A stretch of 64,000 nt of DNA. Source: a virus. The DNA is taken from positions 188,001 through 252,000 of IMG/VR virus record IMGVR_UViG_3300045970_000794. One strand, 5' to 3'. Below, piece by piece: positions 7,882-17,911 of the stretch; position 1 is the stretch's first letter, and each line of letters opens with the position of its first letter. A program made the position numbers and the translations under genes. The notes below the pieces were generated by a model, which searched no databases, was not told the DNA's origin, and saw only the letters and a program-made list of their open reading frames with translations.

Positions 7882-9768
7882 TTAAACCAATAATATGTTT
7901 AAAGTTCCACCTGTAATAAATAATTTATATCTTAGACCAGTATCAGCGGCTGCAAGTATTATTGATGTATCAGCATTTGATACTACTTCTAATGCATTAA
8001 CATAAGTTGTATTGTTAGTATTACCCGTTACTCCAATACCCAATACTACAGTTCCAATACCATTTGCTGTTGATGCTGAACCATGGACAAATGATAATAC
8101 TCCAATCGCCTCTGTTAAATAACCACCAGCATGACTTGATATACCACTTGCGGTAGTTGACCAACCTTCGCTATGACTTGTATAACCAATCGCAGTTGTA
8201 CTAATACCTTCAGAGTGACTACCACTACCACTAGCAGTAGTTCGATATCCTTCAGCATGTGAACCAAATAAACCAATTGCTGTGGTTTCTTTACCTTCAG
8301 CATGACTATTATTACCAACCGCAGTAGTTCGATATCCTTCACTATGACTGTAATCACCGATTGCAGTTGTATCATAACCTTCACCATGACTAGCAGAGCC
8401 ACTTGTTACAGTATTAACACCTTCAGCATGACTATAATCACCAAATGTTTTTGAACCTATACCTTCAGCATGACTGTATAATCCAGTTGTTATTGTATTA
8501 ACACCTTCAACGTGACTATAATCACCCAAAGCAATTGTTTGACTACCTTCTGCATGTGTATATTGACCTAATGCTTTAGAAAAGCGTCCTTCAGCATGAC
8601 TAATTTGACCATTTGCTATAGTACTATTACCTTCAGCATGACTATAATCACCCAAAGCAATTGTTTGACTACCTTCTGCATGTGAATTGATTCCAATTGC
8701 TGTCGTATTGGTACCTTCAGCATGACTAACCCATCCATTTGCTGTGGTTGAAAGACCTTCAGTATGACTAATTTGACCATTTGCTATAGTACTATTACCT
8801 TCTGCATGACTACCACCACCAATTGCCGTTGTCATTTGCCCTTCGGCATGACTATAAGTTCCGCTAGCTATTGTACTACCACCTTCAGCATGACTATTAT
8901 CACCAACCGCAGTAGTTGAACCACCTTCACTATGACTATAAACACCCCCAGCTATCGTAGCATTACCTTCAGCATGACTACTTTGACCAGTTGCTATTGT
9001 ACTATCACCTTCAGCATGACTATTTACACCTAACGCATGTACATTAGTTCCAATAGCAAATGCTGGGCGACCTAATAAAGTAATTAAATTATAAAAACTA
9101 TCACCACTTATAATATTATAAGTTAAAGCTGATATTGAAGAATCAACAATATAAGTTGAATTACTAACAGCATCATAATAATAATCAGTATAACTACAAC
9201 CAACATTAATTAATTGTGTTACTCCAACACCATCATCTAATAAAAATTCAGAGCAAAATTCACCAATATAAACACTCCATTCATTTACAACATCACCAGT
9301 CAAAACTATAGCTGGACCAGAGTATGTTGGGTCACTTGCTGTTATTGTTATAGCTGATACTATTGTTATTGGTGTTTGAATGTAAAGTATTTCACTAGCA
9401 TTTGCTATCGAACCTACACCAATTGCAAAACTAGCTGTAGTCATAGCAGTTGTACCAGACCCAGCAGCTAAAGCATAATCACCAGTAGAATAAATACCAC
9501 TATTATTAATCGCTTTAATTGAATAATTACCAGTAGAACCAGATGTCCAATAGCCCGCATCAATTAAGCCACTAAGATTGGTTGATATTATTTCACCATT
9601 TAATTTAGTATAAACCAAATTACCGCCACTATAAGTTAATCCAGATAATGACATACCTTTTAGATTAACAAAATTATAATCAACATCAGAATGTGATAAT
9701 ACTGAACCAACGGTAATATCATTATATGGACTCGTAATTGTCCTAAGTTTTAATTGTTCATTTGCCAT
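7882..9768 (-). CDS. Tail fibre/adhesin with SHAEG (YadA-head-like) repeats
   Basis: The 628-residue fibre has an N-terminal segment (LRTITSPYNDITV...NLKG) shared with the fibre at 11075-13951, likely the part that docks to the tail. The bulk, about residues 230-560, is more than 20 repeats of 14-16 residues with the core SHAEGxxTTAxG. Such repeats form left-handed beta-roll trimers in YadA-type heads and phage fibres. No S74 chaperone is present. The underlying DNA is very repetitive: the stretch around 8504-8560 recurs near 8645-8690. It probably contributes to host binding. A late-promoter-like motif lies 11 nt upstream. Confidence 0.85.
   Translation of the reverse strand: MANEQLKLRTITSPYNDITVGSVLSHSDVDYNFVNLKGMSLSGLTYSGGNLVYTKLNGEIISTNLSGLIDAGYWTSGSTGNYSIKAINNSGIYSTGDYALAAGSGTTAMTTASFAIGVGSIANASEILYIQTPITIVSAITITASDPTYSGPAIVLTGDVVNEWSVYIGEFCSEFLLDDGVGVTQLINVGCSYTDYYYDAVSNSTYIVDSSISALTYNIISGDSFYNLITLLGRPAFAIGTNVHALGVNSHAEGDSTIATGQSSHAEGNATIAGGVYSHSEGGSTTAVGDNSHAEGGSTIASGTYSHAEGQMTTAIGGGSHAEGNSTIANGQISHTEGLSTTANGWVSHAEGTNTTAIGINSHAEGSQTIALGDYSHAEGNSTIANGQISHAEGRFSKALGQYTHAEGSQTIALGDYSHVEGVNTITTGLYSHAEGIGSKTFGDYSHAEGVNTVTSGSASHGEGYDTTAIGDYSHSEGYRTTAVGNNSHAEGKETTAIGLFGSHAEGYRTTASGSGSHSEGISTTAIGYTSHSEGWSTTASGISSHAGGYLTEAIGVLSFVHGSASTANGIGTVVLGIGVTGNTNNTTYVNALEVVSNADTSIILAAADTGLRYKLFITGGTLNILLV
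7925..9035. repeat. Tandem coding repeats (SHAEG array) in tail-fibre gene
   Basis: The sequence CCTTCAGCATGACT or a close variant recurs every 42-48 bases, in frame with the minus-strand fibre gene. Some longer blocks are near-identical. The array codes for structural repeats and is not a CRISPR. Confidence 0.8.
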
Positions 9769-9779
9769 TTTTTTTGTTT

Positions 9780-9791
9780 TTATATAAATAT
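9780..9791 (-). promoter_or_regulatory. Late-promoter-like motif ATATTTATATAA
   Basis: The minus-strand motif ends 11 nt before the ATG of the fibre gene at 9768. Confidence 0.55.
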
Positions 9792-9840
9792 TAATAAAAT
9801 TAGATTACCACTAAATAATGTTGTGATATATTAATTAATA

Positions 9841-11052
9841 TTAATATTCCTTAACATTTATAACACCATTTACAGTTACATTAGTAGTTATTGGTCTAAT
9901 ACAAAGAACTATTTGGTCCATCGTATTATTCAAACTACAACCAAGAAATGCTAAGAAATCTTTTTCAAATAAATTGGTTGGTATTTGTTGACCTGTACCA
10001 ATAATTCCACTACATAATTCCCTTCCACTTGCAGTTACTGTGGTTGATATAGCTGCGACTGCTGAACCATTTGCTTCCTCAATACATGAGCCAGAAAGTG
10101 ATGTATATGTTAGTGGTGCAGATAATGTAGGATTTAATTGTAATGTCCAGTAAACAATATCATTTGTACTAGAACAATATACACCAACACCAGTTACTTT
10201 TACAGCGCAATCCCTATGTGTTGCTAGTTTTCTTATTGCTTTAAGTGGGTATATTGTACCAATAACTGCGATAGTATTTGATGCTACGGCCGCTGTAGAT
10301 AATGACTGTACTGAATTGTTGTAACCATGTTCTTCAGTACTTCCTTCAGTAGCTACTTGAGAACAAATATATCTGAGAGAACCAGTTCCAGTTGTACTTT
10401 TTATTTCATATCGTATTGGTTGATTTGGTGATAGAATGAATACATCAGTTGCACTTCCCGCATAATTTACTGTATGACATAAAACAAATCCTTGGTCTGT
10501 TTTTAAAAACAATCTTAAAACTGCACCCCCAAGCCATAAAAAGTCAAATAATATAACTGTAAAATGACTCCAATCATATGTTGATACTGAATTATAATTC
10601 GTCCAAGCACTCATAGGTACATCAACTGTTGTTGTTCCAGACCTTGATGCTTTTATCGAAATTGTTGTTCCGTTATTTTCTAACCAAAACCCATCAGTTG
10701 TCGCTGAATATGGTACTGTTGCTGATGTACTAAAGTACCCAACCCTCTTTGTTGTACCAGTTTCCGATTGAAAATTATCAAATGTACATTCACACATTTG
10801 CGATTTACCAGCAAAATACGGTGCAAATCTTCTCGTTTGTCTTACGAGATATTGGCCAGCAGTGACACTCATATTATATTTATTTTGACCATATAACCCA
10901 GTTCCAGTACCTTGTGTGTCAAAAACATTTGTATTGTCAGTATTAAGGATTTTACCATCAACCAAAGTCGTTATTTGTGAAATTCTCACACGTGTTCCAG
11001 CATCAAGAGTTGATGTTGCTGGGTTTAAACTTGTTGTTCCAAAGTAACTCAT
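9841..11052 (-). CDS. Beta-rich virion protein of the fibre cluster
   Basis: I do not recognise a specific family for this 403-residue protein. It is rich in Thr, Ser, Gly and hydrophobic beta-strand stretches, has no signal peptide or membrane segment, and begins MSYFGTTSLNPATSTLDAG. A central part with WSHFTVILFDFLWLGG followed by VLRLFLKTDQGFVL suggests a lectin- or jelly-roll-like fold. It lies in a run of tail-fibre genes, 22 nt downstream of the fibre at 11075-13951, and is probably co-transcribed. A receptor-binding or tail-decorating role is inferred only from position and composition. Confidence 0.55.
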   Translation of the reverse strand: MSYFGTTSLNPATSTLDAGTRVRISQITTLVDGKILNTDNTNVFDTQGTGTGLYGQNKYNMSVTAGQYLVRQTRRFAPYFAGKSQMCECTFDNFQSETGTTKRVGYFSTSATVPYSATTDGFWLENNGTTISIKASRSGTTTVDVPMSAWTNYNSVSTYDWSHFTVILFDFLWLGGAVLRLFLKTDQGFVLCHTVNYAGSATDVFILSPNQPIRYEIKSTTGTGSLRYICSQVATEGSTEEHGYNNSVQSLSTAAVASNTIAVIGTIYPLKAIRKLATHRDCAVKVTGVGVYCSSTNDIVYWTLQLNPTLSAPLTYTSLSGSCIEEANGSAVAAISTTVTASGRELCSGIIGTGQQIPTNLFEKDFLAFLGCSLNNTMDQIVLCIRPITTNVTVNGVINVKEY

Positions 11053-11074
11053 ATTATTTATTTTTATATTGTTA

Positions 11075-13951
11075 TTAAATTATCCACCATGCTATTCCAT
11101 CTGTTACAATTTTCATTGCATTTGGTTTTATTATTGTTTGTGTTAGTTCTTCTTCAATTTTTTCACTTGCATTACCGTCCATAGTGCAAACTCCTGTATT
11201 TATATTTTTAATTGTATAAACCCTATTGGTACATCCAGAAGCTGGGGGTAATGTCACTGTTGTTGCTCCTGTTGAATTAACAAGAACAATATTATGTGCT
11301 GATGATAATGTTGTATTTCCAGTTATTGTTGTAACTTTCTTACCTTCTGAACCAGCATTATCTAGAGTTGAAACTGGTGCTGTTGTTCCAATACCAACAT
11401 TACCATTTCCTTTTACACTAAACCTTATTCCACTTGTTAAAGTATATGCAACTGCGGAACGAGGAGTTGTTGAAAAAGCTACAGTTGTATCTAACACTGT
11501 ATCAGAAGTAATTGTAGAAATTGTTCTAACTGTTTCACCTGCTACTGTAAGTGTGTCACCTACTTTAAATGTATTTGTAAATTGAGTTTTTACACCTATT
11601 AATGTTGTAGAGCTTCCAGTAGTAGACACTGTTCCAGGACCTGTTGTTGCTTGTGCAACGTCCAAATTTGATGTAGGTGTAGCAGTTCCAAATCCATTAT
11701 TTTGATTTAATTTAACAATAAATTTTGAATAAACAGCTGGGTTAAAAGCATCTAATAATCCACCATTATAACCATCTCTCAATGCAACATTAAAATCTCC
11801 AGTTGCATTTGATACTTGGAATAATGCCATATTTGTAACATCACTTGTAGATTTAACGAATGAATTATTTATCAACGGGTCTGATTTTACTGAAAATCCA
11901 AAGTAAGGTTGATAACCACTTCTTGTTACTCCTATATTATAATAACTAAGATTTACTGCTGTTCCCCAACTTATATTATCTCTACCTGCTCCTTGTATTC
12001 CAATAGATAATCTGTCGGTTGGAGCTGTTAAACCAATTCCAACGCTACCATTACCTAATACAGTCATTCTATTTCCACCAACTAATGTATATGCTTTAGC
12101 TGATATTGCAGCACCTACAGCATTTGTGGTTAAAGATGTATTACTAGCAATAGTAGCAATAGTTAAAGTTTGTCCTTCACTTGTAATAGTATCACCAACT
12201 TTAAATGTATTTAAAAACCAAGTGTCAACTCCTGTCCAAGTAGTTCCACTTGCTGCTACTGAAACAGTTCCAATACCTGTAGTTGGTTGCCATACATCAA
12301 GATTACCATAAGCAGTAGTTCCACCAATTGTTACTCTTGTAGCATTTGCACCTGTTCCACCAAGAACCATTAAATTAGATTCATCACCCACAGCATTAAA
12401 ACCAATACAAGTTAAATAATTTCTTTGTGTTGCTGATGCTTGACCAGTATTTACTCCAAGTAATGTTTGATATTGTCCCGATGTTGTTGCATTAGCTGTA
12501 ACATTATTAGCATTATATCCAGCTCCTGAACCTACTGCTGTATTATAACTACCAGTGGTAGTTAATAAAGTATAATAACCTACTGCTGTATTGTAAGTTG
12601 TATATATTCCATCCCTTAAAGTCCAAGCTCCTAATGCTGTGTTACCAGCACCTGTATTTGAATAACCAGCTCTATTACCAACAAGAGTATTATAACTACC
12701 AGTTATATTATTATAACCAGCATAATAACCTGAAAAATAATTATATACTCCTGTTGTGTTTTTATTACCAGCATAAGCTCCAAAAAAATCTCCTGAACCA
12801 AAAGTTAAAGCTAGCCCAGCACCTTTTCCTAATTTAGTAGTCTGCGCATCAATCATCATTGATTTTACATTATCTACTTTAATAAAATCGTTTGTTGTAT
12901 TTGGTCTTGAATAATAACCTGCTGTACTACCTAGTGAAGCATCAGTAGCAGTATCAACATAAGTAGTATCTATATTATTATTTATTGTTGCAACTAAAAA
13001 ATCATTATACCAATAAGGACTAGCTGCCTTACTTCTATAAATTCTTCTTCCTGTAACTCTAGGGTCTGATGATACTGGTAAATTAACTGTTACTGTATTA
13101 TTTCCAGCTGTTGTTGTTATTGTCGCACCTTGTCCTGATGATTCTGTTTCACCTAGTGCAGTAATATACATAACTTGATACCAATGCTGTCCAGTATCTA
13201 CTGAACCTCCTGCACTAACTGTTCCTGTTGTTTGTGGTGCTTTTATAACAAAATTAAAATTCATTCCTGTATCAGTTGTTATATTGTCTGATGAAGTTGT
13301 ACCACCAACATATAATGCGGTTGTTCCTGTTGCAGCCGCATTTCCTATTATAACTCTTTTATTTGTTGAATTAATAGTTAAAATTGGTGTTGTTCCATCT
13401 GACTTTGTAATTGTAACCGCACTAATAGAATCAATTGATGGTGATATATTTGGTGTAATTATTTTGGTTGATGCTGATAATGTTGGCACAGTAAGGTTAC
13501 CCGTCATTGTATCACCAGTAATATGAACAAATATATCAGTTAAACTTGAACCATTTATAGTTATTGTATTAGCAGAAATTGTTGTAGCACTAATGGTTGG
13601 TACATTTAATTGACCAGTCATTGTATCACCAGTGATATTTACATATAATCCATCTAATTCAGTAATTGTATGATGAATTGATGTATCACCAGTATGATTA
13701 CTAAATTGAATCAACGTGGTATAACCAGATGTTATACCAGAAGCTGACGATATGTTAGTATATAATACATCACCATTTAATTTTGTGTAAATTAATGTAT
13801 CACCACTCATTACAATCCCAGATACTGATAATCCTTTTAGATTAATGAGATTATTATCAACCTCAATTGCTGATATAGCCCCATTAACCGTTATATCATC
13901 ATACGGACTAGTTGTAAACCTTAGTTTTATTTTATCACTTGTAATACTCAT
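11075..13951 (-). CDS. Long tail fibre with N-terminal docking domain and multiple repeat types
   Basis: The 958-residue fibre shares its first 65 or so residues with the fibre at 7882-9768 (TSPYDDITV, NLKG, YTKLNGD). Next come two TGDTMTGxL...P repeats typical of phage fibres, a segment with SGQGATITTTAG, and a run of G.YN..G..AG repeats (GAYAGNKNTTG, GYYAGYNNITG). Near the C-terminus are two diverged copies, about 85 residues each, containing NTFKVGDT and GNGNVGIG. It ends in a beta-rich cap. Pro and Gly codon choice in the repeat part looks less uniform than in neighbouring fibres, hinting at acquired domains. Host recognition is inferred. Confidence 0.82.
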   Translation of the reverse strand: MSITSDKIKLRFTTSPYDDITVNGAISAIEVDNNLINLKGLSVSGIVMSGDTLIYTKLNGDVLYTNISSASGITSGYTTLIQFSNHTGDTSIHHTITELDGLYVNITGDTMTGQLNVPTISATTISANTITINGSSLTDIFVHITGDTMTGNLTVPTLSASTKIITPNISPSIDSISAVTITKSDGTTPILTINSTNKRVIIGNAAATGTTALYVGGTTSSDNITTDTGMNFNFVIKAPQTTGTVSAGGSVDTGQHWYQVMYITALGETESSGQGATITTTAGNNTVTVNLPVSSDPRVTGRRIYRSKAASPYWYNDFLVATINNNIDTTYVDTATDASLGSTAGYYSRPNTTNDFIKVDNVKSMMIDAQTTKLGKGAGLALTFGSGDFFGAYAGNKNTTGVYNYFSGYYAGYNNITGSYNTLVGNRAGYSNTGAGNTALGAWTLRDGIYTTYNTAVGYYTLLTTTGSYNTAVGSGAGYNANNVTANATTSGQYQTLLGVNTGQASATQRNYLTCIGFNAVGDESNLMVLGGTGANATRVTIGGTTAYGNLDVWQPTTGIGTVSVAASGTTWTGVDTWFLNTFKVGDTITSEGQTLTIATIASNTSLTTNAVGAAISAKAYTLVGGNRMTVLGNGSVGIGLTAPTDRLSIGIQGAGRDNISWGTAVNLSYYNIGVTRSGYQPYFGFSVKSDPLINNSFVKSTSDVTNMALFQVSNATGDFNVALRDGYNGGLLDAFNPAVYSKFIVKLNQNNGFGTATPTSNLDVAQATTGPGTVSTTGSSTTLIGVKTQFTNTFKVGDTLTVAGETVRTISTITSDTVLDTTVAFSTTPRSAVAYTLTSGIRFSVKGNGNVGIGTTAPVSTLDNAGSEGKKVTTITGNTTLSSAHNIVLVNSTGATTVTLPPASGCTNRVYTIKNINTGVCTMDGNASEKIEEELTQTIIKPNAMKIVTDGIAWWII

Positions 13952-13967
13952 TTTATAATTGTTTTAA

Positions 13968-16115
13968 TTAAACTGGAATTGTTGATAAATTTCCACTATC
14001 ATCAACAACCAATCTAAATTCTGTTCCACCAGATGATTTAATTATTATACCATTCACAGTATTAACATATAATTGTGTAACATATGTAGTATAAGCACTA
14101 GTAGCAGTAATCCCACTACCAGCGATAATTGCGCTACTTTCGGCTGATACATTTGTTGTATTACCACTACCACCTAATATTTGAGAATAAGGTGCATTGG
14201 TAATATTATATTGACCACTTACATGTGAACAAATAGCTATTGCTGTTGTATATCTACCTTCACTATGTGACGCATCACCACTTGCTATAGTGCTTAAACC
14301 TTCAGCGTGACTACCATAATTACCACCAGCTATCGTAATATGACCTTCAGCATGACTACTTTCGCCAGATGCTATCGTACCAATACCTTCAGAGTGACTA
14401 CCATTATTACCACTGGCTTTAGTTCCATACCCTTCAGCATGACTACCACGTAGACCAATGCTAGTGGTTAATTCACCTTCTGCATGACTTGATGAACCAC
14501 TTGCTACTGTAGCATTACCTTCAGCATGACTATAATCACCAAATGCTTTTGTATTATTACCTTCAGTATGTGAATTGATTCCAATTGCTGATGTATATTC
14601 ACCTTCAGCATGACTAACCCACCCATTTGCTATCGTATTCATACCTTCAGCATGACTAACCTGACCAAAAGCAGTAGTATTGGTACCTTCAGCATGACTA
14701 GCACCACCATTTGCCGTTGTCATTTGCCCTTCGGCATGACTACCAAAAATACCGATAGCAATTGTTCGGTCACCTTCAGCATGACTTCGAATTCCACTTG
14801 CTATAGTAGTGTATCCTTCAGCGTGACTATTATCACCACCAGCAGTAGTACCAGCACCTTCAGCATGACTACTACTACCAGTTGCTTTAGTATTATTACC
14901 TTCAGCATGGCTTGAACTACCTAAAGCAATTGTAAAATTACCTTCAGCTACTGAATAATCACCAATTGCATCTAAATCTGTACTATTATTTGCCTTAATT
15001 GATGATATACCAGCAGAGCCACCTAACCATAATGAACTACCAGCACCACCATTAACGACATTGCCACTTACATCAATACCTAAATTATTTATTGAAGTTC
15101 CAGTATTTAAATTTAAAATATTAAGGTAAGGTACATATACTGTATCATCGGATGGTCCAGTCATTCCACTTCCACCAATAACAACACTTCTAGCACCATC
15201 AACGGTTGAATTGTATGAATGTATAAATGAAGCTAAACCATTTGCCGTTGTAGTAAAACCACCAGCATGACTATAATTACCAATAGCTTTAGCCATATAT
15301 CCTTGAGCATGTGACGTTGAACCACTAGCAGTTGAGTTATTACCCTCAGCATGTGACCTAACACCAATCGTAGTGGTTAAATAACCTTCTGCGTGACTAT
15401 TATCGCCATAAGCTTTAGTTAAATTACCTTCTGCATGTGTTGTTGAACCAGTAGCAGTTGTTGACCAACCTTCAGTGTGACTATAATTACCTAAAGCTTT
15501 AGTTAATCGACCTTCAGCATGAACAGCATCACCACTTGCAGTAGTTCCACTACCTTCAGCATGACTTGAATTACCAAATGCTTTAGTACTTTCACCTTCA
15601 GTGTGAGTATAAAATCCAGTTGCTGTGGTTAGATGTCCTTCAGTATGTGTACCAGTACCACTAGATACAGTTCTCCAACCTTCACTATGTGAATAATCAC
15701 CATATGCGACTGTTGAATTATTTTGTGAATGTGAATTAGGTCCTAATGCTGTTGTATTTTGACCTTCAGCGTGACTATTAGCACCGCTAGCAATCGTACT
15801 TATACCTTCGGAATGACTATTATTTCCACTTGCAGTAGTTGAACCACCTTCAGCGTGCGCCCCAAAACTACCAGTTGCTTTAGTTCTATAACCCTCAGCA
15901 ATAGCGTAATTACCAGTAGCATCAATAGTAGTATTACCAGTACTAGTAGCCATTCTAACTGATGTAATACCAGTAGAACCAGGTTGCCAAGGTAATGTTG
16001 TAGTAATACCACTTAATGTAATTTTTTTAGTTACACCACCAGCTACTGTTACGAATAAATCGGAACCGCTTGGTGTTAAATTCTCTGTATATTGAGATAT
16101 TTTTTTATTTGACAT
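13968..16115 (-). CDS. Tail fibre/adhesin with two blocks of SHAEG repeats
   Basis: This 715-residue protein begins MSNKKISQYTENLTPSGSDL, a tail-fibre-like N-terminus. It has two SHAEG repeat blocks (about residues 65-305 and 375-640) separated by a non-repeat segment around residues 306-370 with SVVIGGSGMTG. The repeats have the core SHAEGxxTxAxG and differ mainly at variable loop positions. No S74 chaperone is visible. It lies 12 nt downstream of the LamG-like gene and is probably in the same transcript. The architecture is consistent with a trimeric fibre involved in adsorption (inference). Confidence 0.83.
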   Translation of the reverse strand: MSNKKISQYTENLTPSGSDLFVTVAGGVTKKITLSGITTTLPWQPGSTGITSVRMATSTGNTTIDATGNYAIAEGYRTKATGSFGAHAEGGSTTASGNNSHSEGISTIASGANSHAEGQNTTALGPNSHSQNNSTVAYGDYSHSEGWRTVSSGTGTHTEGHLTTATGFYTHTEGESTKAFGNSSHAEGSGTTASGDAVHAEGRLTKALGNYSHTEGWSTTATGSTTHAEGNLTKAYGDNSHAEGYLTTTIGVRSHAEGNNSTASGSTSHAQGYMAKAIGNYSHAGGFTTTANGLASFIHSYNSTVDGARSVVIGGSGMTGPSDDTVYVPYLNILNLNTGTSINNLGIDVSGNVVNGGAGSSLWLGGSAGISSIKANNSTDLDAIGDYSVAEGNFTIALGSSSHAEGNNTKATGSSSHAEGAGTTAGGDNSHAEGYTTIASGIRSHAEGDRTIAIGIFGSHAEGQMTTANGGASHAEGTNTTAFGQVSHAEGMNTIANGWVSHAEGEYTSAIGINSHTEGNNTKAFGDYSHAEGNATVASGSSSHAEGELTTSIGLRGSHAEGYGTKASGNNGSHSEGIGTIASGESSHAEGHITIAGGNYGSHAEGLSTIASGDASHSEGRYTTAIAICSHVSGQYNITNAPYSQILGGSGNTTNVSAESSAIIAGSGITATSAYTTYVTQLYVNTVNGIIIKSSGGTEFRLVVDDSGNLSTIPV
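14240..15900. repeat. Tandem coding repeats (SHAEG arrays) in tail-fibre gene
   Basis: In-frame repeats of 42-48 bases with the core CCTTCAGCATGACT (reverse strand of SHAEG) run in two blocks. They closely resemble the arrays at 7925-9035 and 18850-19140. Confidence 0.78.
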
Positions 16116-16127
16116 AGTTTATAGTTT

Positions 16128-17909
16128 TTATTCTTCAATTATATGATTTCCATTTTCATCTAAGATGATACTTCCATTTTCAGCTAATATTCCATCACCG
16201 CTTATTATTACGCTTGGACCACAAGGGCATGCACATGAATGGCCATATTGATTCATTTCACTTTCATAATTATTTTTAATTGCACACCATGATAATTCCT
16301 CATCATAGTATCTGAATTGTGAAATACCACCAATGAATGTTCCAGCAAAGTTTTCCTCAATTAATAAATTAAAATCTGATGGGTCTGGACCATCAAATGT
16401 TTGTGATTCCAATAATCCTTGTGAACCACCACCAATACTTATATTGAAAGGAACACCCTGTTGTTTTTCTTTGAATTCATCCAATTCTCTAGGTACAATC
16501 TCAATAAAATCTCGTACAATATATTTAAGATGACCATTAATGTAAAACATTAACTTTCCAACTCTTGGTGGACCGTATAATAATTGACACTCATCATAAG
16601 TTGTATCGGCAACCCATCTAACAACAACATGGGTCCATTCATCATTACTAACTAACCCACTCATTGAGTAAGATTCTTCAATAGTAGCCGCAGTTGTACC
16701 ACCACTAGTACAAGTATATATTATTCTTCGATAGCCAACACTACCATCTTCTCTAATCCTAAAGCCAGCCGCATTGTAAACAACATCACCAGACCAATTA
16801 AGTGGATTAATTTCAGTTGTTCTACCAGTATAATCACACGCAGTAAATCCAGTACCATCACCACCACAGCCACAACCTGTTGAACCACTATGTACACGAT
16901 TATAAATTAAAAATTGATTTTCGTAATCAGTATAAACTGTTGTTGATGTTACACTTATTGAACCACCAGTAAAATTACATGCAGTTACATTATGTGGTAA
17001 ACCATTATCATCACCATTGCAACTATTACAACTACCGCTAAAAGAACGATTATAAATTAAAAATTGATTATCGATATCTCTAATAAATAATTTTGGTGGG
17101 TCCAATGGATATCCACTACTACTTGTCATTTCATATTCTTTTGGAATTGTGCACCATTCTGTACATCCAGAAGTACATCCAGAAGCAATCTCATTTTGAC
17201 CACTCCAAACATTCCAAAATTTATTTTCAGCTCTAGCACCAATGTATAAAAAGAATCCCACATTATTTGGATAATCATCATTCAATGTCGTACCAGTGTA
17301 ACCACTACACATATCTTGTTTATTCAACCAAAACTCAGTAACCCAGCCTTTATGCATTCTATTAGGTAATGTTTGATAATCATAATCATGTAGTTTGTAG
17401 AATCCTTGATAGAATCCACCACAAAGTTGAACATATTGACCAACAGTATTTGCAGTGCTAGCACCAACAATATCAATCGGGTAAATATAATTATTAGTCA
17501 TACCAGTTACTTGATGCATCCAAAACATTGTATCACTTGATAATATTGTCAATGATGACATAGTAAGAGCACTCAATAAGGCATTATTTTCAGTATCGCC
17601 ACTAGCTTTAATATATGTAATTAAACCATTATCAATACCAACTAACCCGATATCAATTAATGTTAAACCAGTAGTACCAATAGCACTGGCAGTAGCACCA
17701 GTCCATGTAGATAAACTGTATATGTTTGTATTTCCAGTATTAAAAATATCTAAATTATTGAAATCGAAATATCCAACTAATGAATCACCAGTTAGAACCC
17801 CAATATAAGGTTCATAGTAGGTTTCATCAGAACTGATATACATATCCCAATAATCGCTATCACTTAAACGTAAATCGATATTTCTAAAATAATAATTTCT
17901 TAAACCCAT
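16128..17909 (-). CDS. Large tail-associated protein with concanavalin/LamG-like domain and Cys-rich repeats
   Basis: A 593-residue protein. The middle has two related units built on NQFLIYNR..SGS followed by a Cys/Gly-rich patch (CNSCNGDDNG and GCGCGGDGTG). The C-terminal half contains EWTHVVVRWV, LMFYINGHLK and GGISQFRYYDEEL, the usual signature of a LamG/concanavalin-like sandwich that may bind glycans. It ends in a CACPCG motif and an ENGNHIIEE tail. It sits 2 nt downstream of the S74 fibre gene and 12 nt upstream of the next fibre, so it is probably co-transcribed. A carbohydrate-binding tail role is inferred. Confidence 0.65.
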   Translation of the reverse strand: MGLRNYYFRNIDLRLSDSDYWDMYISSDETYYEPYIGVLTGDSLVGYFDFNNLDIFNTGNTNIYSLSTWTGATASAIGTTGLTLIDIGLVGIDNGLITYIKASGDTENNALLSALTMSSLTILSSDTMFWMHQVTGMTNNYIYPIDIVGASTANTVGQYVQLCGGFYQGFYKLHDYDYQTLPNRMHKGWVTEFWLNKQDMCSGYTGTTLNDDYPNNVGFFLYIGARAENKFWNVWSGQNEIASGCTSGCTEWCTIPKEYEMTSSSGYPLDPPKLFIRDIDNQFLIYNRSFSGSCNSCNGDDNGLPHNVTACNFTGGSISVTSTTVYTDYENQFLIYNRVHSGSTGCGCGGDGTGFTACDYTGRTTEINPLNWSGDVVYNAAGFRIREDGSVGYRRIIYTCTSGGTTAATIEESYSMSGLVSNDEWTHVVVRWVADTTYDECQLLYGPPRVGKLMFYINGHLKYIVRDFIEIVPRELDEFKEKQQGVPFNISIGGGSQGLLESQTFDGPDPSDFNLLIEENFAGTFIGGISQFRYYDEELSWCAIKNNYESEMNQYGHSCACPCGPSVIISGDGILAENGSIILDENGNHIIEE

Positions 17910-17911
17910 GA

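Noticed and set aside
7925-9035. CRISPR-like array (regular repeats of about 45 bases with variable parts)
   Set aside because: The repeats are in frame with a fibre gene and encode the SHAEG motif; there are no cas genes and no leader.
11226-11585. Plus-strand frames opposite the fibre genes (also 12126-12311, 13284-13526, 14610-14915)
   Set aside because: Products of repetitive fibre DNA read on the wrong strand.
14240-15900. Second CRISPR-like array
   Set aside because: Same as above: in-frame coding repeats of a tail fibre.
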